Below are positions 50,221 to 57,431 of a DNA stretch of 64,000 nt, one piece after another. The notes beneath the pieces were generated by a model. The model worked only from the letters and a program-made list of their open reading frames with translations, made no database searches and was not told where the DNA came from. Source of the DNA: Pseudoxanthomonas sp. YR558 (GTDB lineage Bacteria > Pseudomonadota > Gammaproteobacteria > Xanthomonadales > Xanthomonadaceae); assembly GCF_900116385.1 (NCBI RefSeq), contig NZ_FPCI01000002.1:806001-870000 (forward strand), given 5' to 3'. The position numbers were made by a program, and so were the translations under genes. Position 1 is the first letter of the stretch. Every line of letters starts with the position of its first letter.

Positions 50221-51531
50221 TCAGACCGCCAGGTCTTCGCCGTCGGTTTCCGGCAGCTTCTGCAGTAGCAGCTTGTCGATGCGCGCACCGTCCAGGTCGA
50301 CGACTTCGAAGCGCCAGCCGGCCCATTCCAGTTGCTCGCCCACGTGCGGGATGCGGCCGAAGCGCTCGATCATCATGCCCGCGAGGGTGTTGTACTCGTC
50401 GTCGTCGGGCAGGGCCACGCCGCCCAGCAGTTCGCGCAGGTCGTCGTTGGGTAGCGAGCCGTCCACCAGCAGCGAGCCGTCGTCGCGGACCACGACCAGC
50501 GGGGCTTCGTCGATATTGTGCTCGGCGGCCTGCAGACGACCGACCACGGCGCCCATCAGATCGCTCTGGGTCACCAGGCCCTGGATCTCACCGTACTCGT
50601 CCACGACCAGCGCCAGCGACTGCTGTTCTTCGCGGAAGATCTCCAGCAGCTTCATCGCGTGGGTGGACTCGGAGACGAACAGCGGTTCGCGCAGCTTGAT
50701 GAAGAGGTCCGGCTTCGCCGCCCCCAATGCCGGTAGCAGCGACTTCACTTCGAGCACGCCGACCACGTCCTGGTCGCTGCCGCGATACACCGGGAAGCGC
50801 GAGAACGCGGACTCGTGCATCGTCTCCAGGTTGTCCTCGTAGGAGGCGGCGGCATCCAGCCAGACGATCTTCTTGCGCGGGGTCATCAGACTGTCGGCGG
50901 TCCGGTCGCCGAGCCTTAGCACCCGATTGACCATGTTGCGTTCGTCGGCGTCGATCACGCCCTGCTCATGACTCTCGGTCACCAGCATGCGGATCTCTTC
51001 TTCCGTCACGGCTGCCCGGTTGTCGTCGCGGATGCCCAGCATGCGCAGCACGCCGCGGTTGATCGCACCCAGCACGAACACGACCGGGCGTGCGATGCGC
51101 GACAGCCAGTCCAGCGGGATCGCCACGACGGAAGCGATGGACTCGGCGTTGGTCAGCGCGAGGCGCTTCGGGATCAATTCGCCGAAGATGACCGAGCTGG
51201 CCGTGATCAGGGTTACTGCCGTGCCGACGCCGATCGGCGTGGTATAGCGCTGCGCGCCGGGCCAGATATCCGCCAGCCATGACGAGATCATCTGGCCGAT
51301 GGCGTCGCCGCCGAACATGCCGGTGAGAATGCCCAAGCCGGTGATGCCCACTTGCACGGTGGAAAGCAGATTGTCCGGATGCTCCGCCAGATGCAGGGCC
51401 ACGCGAGCGCCGCGGCTCTCCTGCGCCATCTGCTTGAGCTTGAGTTTGCGCGACGTCATCAGCGCCATCTCCGACAAGGCGAAGAAAGCATTGATGACGA
51501 TCAGGAAGGCGACGATTAGCAGCTCGAGCAC
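50221..51531 (-). CDS. CNNM/CorC-type membrane protein (DUF21-CBS-CorC)
   Basis: A 436-residue hemolysin-C/CorC family protein. An N-terminal DUF21 membrane domain (LLIVAFLIVINAFFALSEMA, TVQVGITGLGILTGMFGG, SSVIFGELIPKRLAL) is followed by two CBS motifs (DSLMTPRKKIVWLDAAAS; VVDEYGEIQGLVTQSDLMGA) and a CorC_HlyC transporter-associated domain ending LLLQKLPETD. Family members affect Mg2+/Co2+ or Na+ movement; no haemolysin activity is implied. It is first of a two-gene unit with ExoD. Confidence 0.9.
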   Translation of the reverse strand: MLELLIVAFLIVINAFFALSEMALMTSRKLKLKQMAQESRGARVALHLAEHPDNLLSTVQVGITGLGILTGMFGGDAIGQMISSWLADIWPGAQRYTTPIGVGTAVTLITASSVIFGELIPKRLALTNAESIASVVAIPLDWLSRIARPVVFVLGAINRGVLRMLGIRDDNRAAVTEEEIRMLVTESHEQGVIDADERNMVNRVLRLGDRTADSLMTPRKKIVWLDAAASYEDNLETMHESAFSRFPVYRGSDQDVVGVLEVKSLLPALGAAKPDLFIKLREPLFVSESTHAMKLLEIFREEQQSLALVVDEYGEIQGLVTQSDLMGAVVGRLQAAEHNIDEAPLVVVRDDGSLLVDGSLPNDDLRELLGGVALPDDDEYNTLAGMMIERFGRIPHVGEQLEWAGWRFEVVDLDGARIDKLLLQKLPETDGEDLAV

Positions 51532-51750
51532 GGCGCCTCCCGGTCAGAAAGGTGGAGGGCCGGCGAGGCGGGCGGGGTCTGTCGCGGGGGACAGTGGGGG
51601 GGAGTAGGGTCGTCGTCCATAGGGTGCACCCCAGGGGGCGCGGGGCGAGTTTAGCAAACGGCCCCGTAGACGAGACGCGAAGCTGAACAAGACGTTTGGC
51701 TAATGCGACCCCCGGAAACCTCTCGGCAAACCGCGTCGGACTGTCCGTCC

Positions 51751-51770
51751 GAGTCATGAAACGGTCATAA
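51751..51770 (+). promoter_or_regulatory. Pho-box-like site overlapping the PiT operon -10
   Basis: GAGTCAT-GAAA-CGGTCAT (51751-51768) matches the PhoB box at 14 of 18 positions, and its end overlaps CATAAT (51765-51770), the only good -10-like hexamer before the DUF47 gene. There is no -10 at the usual +10 distance, so if bound by PhoB it would more likely repress than activate. The rest of the 283-base gap (51532-51814) holds nothing else I can name. Confidence 0.45.
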
Positions 51771-51814
51771 TTCCGCCCCTGAAGCCGTCCATCCCGTGAC
51801 GGTGGGACCGCCCG

Positions 51815-52441
51815 ATGTTCTCCCTCCAGACGATCTTCGGCTCCGGCCAGCAGTTCTATACGCTGTTGGACGAGGCCGCCCAAGCTGCCCACGACAGCAC
51901 CAAGGCCCTGCACACCATGATGAAGGCCACCGACCGCCAGCCGGCGCTCGATGCCTTCAAGCTGGCGCGCCTGCGCGAGCGCGCGGCCTCGGATAAGATC
52001 GGTAAGGCATTAGTGGACAGCTTCATCACCCCGATCGAGCGCGAGGACATCGAGGCCTTGGGCTCGGCGCTGTACAAGATCCCGAAGCAGGTCGAGAAGT
52101 TCGCCGACCGCTACTCGCTGGCCATCCAACACCTGGAAGGCATCGACTTCGCGCCGCGCGCGGCGATGCTGGAGCAGGCCGCCGCCGTGGTCGTGGACAT
52201 GGTCCACGAGATCAAGAAGATGAACATCGATCGGATGACCTCGCTCAACGAGAAGCTGCGCGCGATCGAGAACGAGGCCGACCGGTTGATGCTGGAGCTG
52301 TACCGCGACATCTACTCCGGTCGCCTGGACCACCTGCAGATGTTCCTGCTGAAGGAGTTCTTCGAGATCCTGGAAAAGGCCATCGACCGCTGCCGCGAGG
52401 CCGGCGTGGTGGCGTACCAGATCGTCCTCAAGAACAGCTGA
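51815..52441 (+). CDS. DUF47 (PhoU-like) accessory protein of PiT
   Basis: A 208-residue all-helical cytosolic protein of the DUF47/YkaA family, a PhoU relative. Marks: YTLLDEAAQAAHDSTKALHT and KMNIDRMTSLNEKLRAIENEADRLM, with LFILEK-like tail (FFEILEKAIDRCREAGVVAY). It lies 12 bases before the PiT gene; this two-gene order is very widespread and DUF47 proteins are thought to modulate PiT. It is expressed together with pit, probably under phosphate control. Confidence 0.94.
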   Translation: MFSLQTIFGSGQQFYTLLDEAAQAAHDSTKALHTMMKATDRQPALDAFKLARLRERAASDKIGKALVDSFITPIEREDIEALGSALYKIPKQVEKFADRYSLAIQHLEGIDFAPRAAMLEQAAAVVVDMVHEIKKMNIDRMTSLNEKLRAIENEADRLMLELYRDIYSGRLDHLQMFLLKEFFEILEKAIDRCREAGVVAYQIVLKNS

Positions 52442-52453
52442 CGGGTCGCGCCC

Positions 52454-53575
52454 ATGCTTACCCTCGTGCTGGTGGTGATCTTCGCCGCGCTCGTCTTCGA
52501 GTTCATCAACGGCTTCCACGACACCGCCAACTCCATCGCCACGGTCGTCGCCACCAAGGTGCTGTCGCCGGGCCAGGCGGTGATGCTGGCGGCCGGCATG
52601 AACCTGATCGGTGCGCTGACCGGTACCGCGGTCGCCAAGACGATCGCCTCTGGCCTGATCGATACCAATGTGGTGCAGGTCACCTCGCAGGTAATTCTGT
52701 GCGCCCTGCTGGGCGGCATCATCTGGAACCTCATCACCTGGTGGAAAGGCCTGCCGTCCTCGTCCTCGCACGCGCTGATCGGTGGCCTGTGCGGCGCCGC
52801 GCTTGCGGCCGCGCACAACGACTGGGCCGCGCTGATCTGGTCGCAGGCGGCCGGCGACTGGACGCAGAACAAGGGCATCCTGTGGAAGGTCGTGCTGCCG
52901 ATGATCACCTCGCCAGTGGCGGGCTTCCTGCTCGGCATCGTGGTGATGGTGGCGCTGTGGGGGCTGATCGTCCTGTTCGCGCGCATCGGCGGCTGGCTGG
53001 GCCGGCTCGCGCGCCCGCACTTCGTCAACAAGTTCTTCGGCAAAGCGCAGATCCTGTCCGCCGCCTACATGGGTTATGCGCACGGCCACAACGACGCGCA
53101 GAAGACCATGGGCATCATCGCGCTGACGCTGTTCGGCGCCGAAGCGACCGGTGCGCTCGACGACCTTCCGGGGTGGCTGGCGTTCCTGCATCCCGGCAGC
53201 GCCGGCGAGCAGGACATCGCCATGTGGATCGTCATCACCTGCGCCATCGTGATGGCGCTGGGCACCGCCTCGGGCGGCTGGAAGATCATCAAGACCCTCG
53301 GTCACAAGATGGTGAAGCTGCACCCGATCAACGGCTTCGCCGCGGAGACCAGCTCGGCCACCATCCTGACCGTCGCTGCGCACTTCGGCATGCCGGTCTC
53401 GACCACGCACAGCATCTCCACTGCAATCATGGGCGTAGGCTTCGCGAAGAACCCGCGCGCACTGAAGTTCAGCGTGATCGAGCGCATCCTGTGGGCGTGG
53501 GTGTTGACGATTCCCGCTGCCGGCGGCATCGCCTACGGTCTGTTGCGTCTGCTGGAATCGATCGGCTGGGCGTGA
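52454..53575 (+). CDS. pit: Low-affinity inorganic phosphate transporter PiT
   Basis: A 373-residue inner-membrane phosphate (or metal-phosphate):H+ symporter. Both internal PiT repeats are visible: FINGFHDTANSIATVVATKV near the start and MGYAHGHNDAQKTMGIIALT in the second half, each with the GxxxxN/D site, plus SSSSHALIGGLCGAAL and VSTTHSISTAIMGVGFAKN in each half. About 10-12 spans. It follows the DUF47 gene by 12 bases and ends before a strong terminator. Confidence 0.95.
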   Translation: MLTLVLVVIFAALVFEFINGFHDTANSIATVVATKVLSPGQAVMLAAGMNLIGALTGTAVAKTIASGLIDTNVVQVTSQVILCALLGGIIWNLITWWKGLPSSSSHALIGGLCGAALAAAHNDWAALIWSQAAGDWTQNKGILWKVVLPMITSPVAGFLLGIVVMVALWGLIVLFARIGGWLGRLARPHFVNKFFGKAQILSAAYMGYAHGHNDAQKTMGIIALTLFGAEATGALDDLPGWLAFLHPGSAGEQDIAMWIVITCAIVMALGTASGGWKIIKTLGHKMVKLHPINGFAAETSSATILTVAAHFGMPVSTTHSISTAIMGVGFAKNPRALKFSVIERILWAWVLTIPAAGGIAYGLLRLLESIGWA

Positions 53576-53597
53576 TTCCCGCCGTGCCCACACCACG

Positions 53598-53627
53598 AAA
53601 AACGCCGGGCTTGCCCGGCGTTTTTTT
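53598..53627 (+). terminator. Terminator of the DUF47-pit operon
   Basis: ACGCCGGGC and GCCCGGCGT pair around a tight turn with A-runs upstream and seven Ts downstream (53621-53627), 23 bases after the pit stop. The A-run makes it usable from the minus strand as well. Confidence 0.9.
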
Positions 53628-53640
53628 GTGGTGCTGAGTG

Positions 53641-53668
53641 CGCGATGGCGGGCCTGGGCCCGCCCTAC
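53641..53668 (-). repeat. Single GTAG-type REP at the end of the next gene
   Basis: On the minus strand GTAGGGCGGGCCCAGGCCCG begins at 53668 and continues CCATCGCG, a GTAG head plus a GC-rich near-palindrome. It closely resembles each half of the REP pair at 36.65 kb. The TAG of the head is the stop codon of the gene above it. Confidence 0.75.
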
Positions 53669-54075
53669 AGCAGGTCGCCTTCTGCCGATAGCGCGCGCTC
53701 CATGCTGTCGCCGAGGCCGCCGATCTCCAGCACCAGGCGGTCCACCTCGGCCGGGCTGAGGCTTTCGTAGGGGCGGTTCTCGCACAGCTGCAGGTAGGGC
53801 ACCCCGTCGAGTTCGCCGATGGCCAGGTAGCCCACGCTGCTCTGCCAATTGAACTTAAGCGCACGCTTGGCGTCGATGCCGGTCATGGGTGCGATCACCG
53901 TGCTCACGCGCAGATAGCCGCGCTCGTCGTCGTTGCCCAGTTCGGATAGGAAGATCGCCTGGTGCCGCTTGCCGTTCCCCAGCGACAGTTCCACGCAGGC
54001 CACGAAGGGGTCGTGCATGGTGACCTTGTAGCCCGAAGAATTCAGGTGACCGCGAACCTGTTCGAAGTTTTCCAT
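53665..54075 (-). CDS. Hypothetical protein, 136 aa, possible YbjN/chaperone-like fold
   Basis: A 136-residue soluble protein (start MENFEQVRGHLNSSGYKVTM). Alternating strands and helices (FVACVELSLGNGKRHQAIFL, VSTVIAPMTGID, WQSSVGYLAIGELDGVPYLQ, LCENRPYESLSPAEVDRLVL) recall YbjN/type III chaperone-like folds, but I cannot assign the family with confidence. The TAG stop is formed by a REP element. It is divergent from the ATL gene with only 41 bases between starts. The start at 54075 is the second in-frame ATG. Confidence 0.65.
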   Translation of the reverse strand: MENFEQVRGHLNSSGYKVTMHDPFVACVELSLGNGKRHQAIFLSELGNDDERGYLRVSTVIAPMTGIDAKRALKFNWQSSVGYLAIGELDGVPYLQLCENRPYESLSPAEVDRLVLEIGGLGDSMERALSAEGDLL

Positions 54076-54116
54076 GGCGTGCTCCGGTGTTGCCGATGCC
54101 GCTATGCTAATCCGGC

Positions 54117-54455
54117 ATGAGCGCCAAGTCTCCCGAAGACCGCATCCTGGCCGCGATCCGCGCAATCCCGCGCGGGCAGGTGGCCGGCTATGGCGAAGTC
54201 GCGCACCGTGCGGGCCTGCCGGGGCGGGCGCGGCTGGCGGCGCGCATCCTCAGCCAGAACGACGACCCTGGACTGCCCTGGCACCGCGTGCTGCGCTCGG
54301 ACGGGCGCATCGCGTTCCCTGAGGGCTCGCGGGCCTATCGCGAGCAGAGCCAGCGCCTGCGTGCGGAGGGCGTAAAGGTGGAGAACGGGCGGGTGAAGCG
54401 TCCGCGCAGGACCGACACGCTTGACGAGGCGCTGTGGGGCCCGGGCCAGCCTTAA
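54117..54455 (+). CDS. Alkyltransferase-like (ATL) DNA-repair protein
   Basis: A 112-residue MGMT/Ogt-like DNA-binding domain: PRGQVAGYGEVAHRAGLPGR (winged HTH with the Arg finger), ARILSQNDDPGLPWHRVLRS and the binding-pocket end (AEGVKVENGRV). The active-site cysteine of alkyltransferases (PCHR) is Trp here (PWHR), the defining ATL change. ATLs bind O6-alkylguanine and hand it to nucleotide excision repair instead of dealkylating it. A -10-like TATGCT precedes it. Confidence 0.9.
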   Translation: MSAKSPEDRILAAIRAIPRGQVAGYGEVAHRAGLPGRARLAARILSQNDDPGLPWHRVLRSDGRIAFPEGSRAYREQSQRLRAEGVKVENGRVKRPRRTDTLDEALWGPGQP

Positions 54456-54497
54456 CGTGAGACACGTATCATGGCGGCAGATGCCATGAGGACCGCC

Positions 54498-55142
54498 ATG
54501 TTTCCCCGATTGCTGCCCGTCACCCGTAACCTGCTGATTGCCAATGTCGCCGTCTATGTCCTGCAATTGTTGCTGGGCGGGGCGTTCGACATGTTGTTTG
54601 CGCTGAGGCCGGTCGGCTATGGCTTCATGCCGTGGCAGTTGCTGACGTATGGCTTCATGCACGATACGTCGGGACTCGCACACCTGGCGTTCAACATGCT
54701 CGCGTTGTGGATGTTCGGCAGTCCGCTGGAACAGACCTGGGGTCCGAAGCGTTTCCTTACCTATTACCTGGTCTGCATCGTGGGTGCAGGTCTGCTGCAA
54801 CTCGGCGTGGGTTGGTGGATGGTGAGCAACGGGGGTATGCCGTATCCCACGGTGGGCGCGTCAGGTGGCGTGTTCGGGCTGTTACTCGGCTACGGGATGC
54901 TCTTCCCGAACAATCGCATGATCATCTTCCCATTGCCGATGGAGATCCGCGCGCGGACGCTGGTGATCATCTACGCCGTGCTCGCCCTGCTGATGGGGTT
55001 CACAGGCCTGCAGCCTGGCGTGGCCCATTTCGCCCACCTCGGCGGCATGGTGTTCGGCTGGCTGATGATCCGTTACTGGCGTGGCCAACCACCGTTCGGG
55101 CGCGGCCGGAAGGGTCCGCCCCGCATGCGCATCGTCAAGTGA
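54498..55142 (+). CDS. Rhomboid-family intramembrane serine protease
   Basis: A 214-residue inner-membrane protein with six predicted spans. The catalytic Ser is in TVGASGGVFGLLLGYGMLFP (GxSG) and the His in GVAHFAHLGGMVFGWLMIRY, the standard rhomboid dyad; HDTSGLAHLAFNMLALW carries the family HxxxN-like helix. I use the ATG at 54498, five bases after GAGGA; ATGs at 54471 and 54486 are also in frame. It follows the ATL gene by 42 bases. Substrates unknown. Confidence 0.9.
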   Translation: MFPRLLPVTRNLLIANVAVYVLQLLLGGAFDMLFALRPVGYGFMPWQLLTYGFMHDTSGLAHLAFNMLALWMFGSPLEQTWGPKRFLTYYLVCIVGAGLLQLGVGWWMVSNGGMPYPTVGASGGVFGLLLGYGMLFPNNRMIIFPLPMEIRARTLVIIYAVLALLMGFTGLQPGVAHFAHLGGMVFGWLMIRYWRGQPPFGRGRKGPPRMRIVK

Positions 55143-55153
55143 TGCTGCGATAG

Positions 55154-55180
55154 AAAAACGGCGCGGAATTCCGCGCCGTT
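55154..55180. terminator. Terminator between rhomboid and M13 genes
   Basis: A perfect 12-bp palindrome AACGGCGCGGAA/TTCCGCGCCGTT follows the rhomboid stop by 11 bases. The T-run (TTTTTC) lies on the minus-strand side, so it mainly ends the minus-strand M13 gene; the plus side lacks a T-tract. Confidence 0.7.
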
Positions 55181-55204
55181 CTCGTGCCGTCTTTCGCGAA
55201 AGCC

Positions 55205-57226
55205 TTAGCGCCAGACGCGGATCTGCTCCGCCTCGCTGGCCTGCATCGGCTGGCCGGCCTTGCAAGTGAACGCCTGCGCGAAGGACGGTTGCTGCGTGAG
55301 CGGGCCGTTGGCGCGCCACTGGCCGGGCGCATGCACATCCACCGCTGCGCGCTGCGCAGCTTCGGTCTCGGACAGGTTCTGCGCCCACAGCGTGGCCCAA
55401 GCCTTGTAGAACGACTGCTTCGCCGCGGCGTTGGCCTGCGGTTCGGCGGTCGCGAACGCATCCCATGCCAGTTCGACGCCCGCGAGGTCGGCGAGGTTCT
55501 CGTCCTGGGTCAGCGCGCCATTGACCTTGACGTTCTTCAGGTCGGGATAAGCGTACGCGCCGTACTGCGTGGCGACCTTGCTGCCCAACGCATTCCATGC
55601 GGCCACGTCGGCCGGACTCCACCAGTCGCGCAGCTGGCCCTTGGCATCGACCATGCGGCCCTTGCTGTCGAAGCCGCGGCTCAGCTCGTGGCCGACCAGT
55701 GCACCGAACGCGCCGTACTGCACGGCCGCCGGCTGCTTCGCATCAAAGATTTCTTCCTGCAGCACGGCGGCGGTGACGATCAGGCGGTTCTGCGCCAGGT
55801 CGTACGCCAGCGCTGGCTGCTGAGGCAGCACGTCCCAGCGACGATCGGCGTTGCCCTTGCCGATGCGCTTCATCTCTTCGCGATGGCGCCAGGTGGACGC
55901 GATCAGGATGTTGCCGCCGAAGCTGCCGCGACCCATCGGCTGCACGCTGTAGTCGAGGTCGCGCCTGGGTGTACTGACTTCGATCTTCAGCTTGTCCAGC
56001 TTCGCCTTGCCCTCGGCCTTGGCGGCGTCGCTCAGCCAGCTGCTGCGCTCGATGCCGCGGCCCAGCGCGTCACGCACCTGGCCGGCGATCTGCTCGGCAC
56101 GACGCTTGTGGTCGGACGGGACATACCGCTCGGCGTACTCCTTGCCCAGCATCGGGCCGGCGGCGAGGTTGATGGCGTCGAGCACCTGACGCCAGCGCGG
56201 TGCCGGTGCGGCATCACCCCGCAGCACGCGGCCGCGGAAGTCGAACTCCGCGTCGCGGAACGGCTTGGCCAGATAAGGCGCCATCGCATCGCCCACGCGC
56301 CAGCGCAGGTAGGCCTTCCACTGGTCGGGCTTGAGGCTGGCGACCAGTCCGTCGAGGCGCTTGAACAGGGCCGGGTCGGCGAGCGACACGGTGTCGTCGC
56401 TGACGCCCTGCGCCTTGAGGAAGGCATCGAGCTGCAGGTTGCGGTACTGCTTGCCCAAGTCCTTAGTCGGCACCGGCGCGTAGTTGGCGAACGGGCTGCG
56501 CAGGTCGACGATCGGCTTCGACACCTGTGCCAGGCGCGATTCCAGATCGATCACGAGGGCGGATTCGGCATCCAGCTTCGCGGCCGGCGTACCGGTCAGC
56601 GCCAGCACCTGCTTCACGTAGGCGCGGTAACGGCCCAGCAGTTCGCGCGTATCGGCGTCGCTGCGGGTGTAGTAGGCGGGGTCGGGCAGGCCCAGGCCGC
56701 CCTGCATGAAGTAGCCGATATGGCGGTCAAGCGCCTGCAGATCGACGTCCGGGCTGAAGTTGAACGCCACTGGGATGCCGACCTGGTGCAGCGCGGCGAT
56801 GGCTGGCGCGACGTCCTTGGGCTTCTTGATGGCGTTGATGCGGTCCAGCAGCGGCGCGATCGGCTTGGCGCCATCGGCTTCCACCGCGGCTTCGTCCAGG
56901 CCGCTCGCCCAGAAGTCGCCCAGCAGCTTCTGCACGTTGCCTTGCGGCGACTTCATCGCTGCGTCGAGCAGGGCGCGCTGCTGCTCCAACGTGCGCTCGC
57001 GGAAGGCACCCAGGACGCTCACGCCGCCTTCGCCGGCGGGGACGGGGTGGCTCTTCAGCCAGGCGGCGTTGGTCGCGGAGTAGAAGTCGGTGCACTCCGC
57101 GCTGACGGCGGGGGCACGCGCGGCGCGCTTCTTGCGCTGCGCATCGGCATCCGGGGCGCCCAGGGCCAGGACCAGGGCGAGAGCGATCAGGGTGGGACGG
57201 CCGAGTGCGGTGCGCGGGAGGGACAT
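55205..57226 (-). CDS. M13-family peptidase homologue lacking a zinc ligand
   Basis: A 673-residue exported M13 (neprilysin/PepO) homologue with a signal peptide ending APDADA. It aligns along its length with the active copy 200 bases upstream: CTDFYSATNAAWLKSHPVPA, GGLGLPDPAYYTRSDADTRE, ENLADLAGVELAWDAFATAE and the terminal CxxxW-type end. But the zinc helix reads GHELSRGFDS where M13 needs HExxH: the second His is Arg (codon CGC, 55676-55678). The NAxY substrate motif is also changed (ALAYDLAQN). The third ligand Glu (ENLAD) remains. It is most likely a pseudoprotease or regulator. Confidence 0.88.
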   Translation of the reverse strand: MSLPRTALGRPTLIALALVLALGAPDADAQRKKRAARAPAVSAECTDFYSATNAAWLKSHPVPAGEGGVSVLGAFRERTLEQQRALLDAAMKSPQGNVQKLLGDFWASGLDEAAVEADGAKPIAPLLDRINAIKKPKDVAPAIAALHQVGIPVAFNFSPDVDLQALDRHIGYFMQGGLGLPDPAYYTRSDADTRELLGRYRAYVKQVLALTGTPAAKLDAESALVIDLESRLAQVSKPIVDLRSPFANYAPVPTKDLGKQYRNLQLDAFLKAQGVSDDTVSLADPALFKRLDGLVASLKPDQWKAYLRWRVGDAMAPYLAKPFRDAEFDFRGRVLRGDAAPAPRWRQVLDAINLAAGPMLGKEYAERYVPSDHKRRAEQIAGQVRDALGRGIERSSWLSDAAKAEGKAKLDKLKIEVSTPRRDLDYSVQPMGRGSFGGNILIASTWRHREEMKRIGKGNADRRWDVLPQQPALAYDLAQNRLIVTAAVLQEEIFDAKQPAAVQYGAFGALVGHELSRGFDSKGRMVDAKGQLRDWWSPADVAAWNALGSKVATQYGAYAYPDLKNVKVNGALTQDENLADLAGVELAWDAFATAEPQANAAAKQSFYKAWATLWAQNLSETEAAQRAAVDVHAPGQWRANGPLTQQPSFAQAFTCKAGQPMQASEAEQIRVWR

Positions 57227-57383
57227 CAGGGGTGCTTCCGTGATTCAGGGGTCGGGCGATTCTAGCAAGGGCGCCGCGGGCCTCCTGTCACGCCATCGTG
57301 CAAATCCCGCCCTACTTGGCGGCGCCAACCGGCCCTGTGTCACAGACTTCGCCGTCAGCATGCATCCGCACGGTCAGGAAAGG

Positions 57384-57410
57384 AAAAGGCCCGGACAAGC
57401 CGGGCCTTTT
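57384..57410 (-). terminator. Terminator of the upstream M13 gene
   Basis: On the minus strand AAAAGGCCCGG and CCGGGCCTTTT (57410-57384) pair around a 5-base loop and end in TTTT, 21 bases after the M13 stop at 57432. It separates the two M13 genes, so each probably has its own transcript. Confidence 0.88.
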
Positions 57411-57431
57411 CGGGTTACGCCAGGTACTCGC

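Noticed and set aside
55205-55720. Treating the downstream M13 gene as a broken pseudogene
   Set aside because: The frame is full length with signal peptide, third zinc ligand and C-terminal motif; only specific catalytic positions differ, which suits a retained inactive homologue better than decay.
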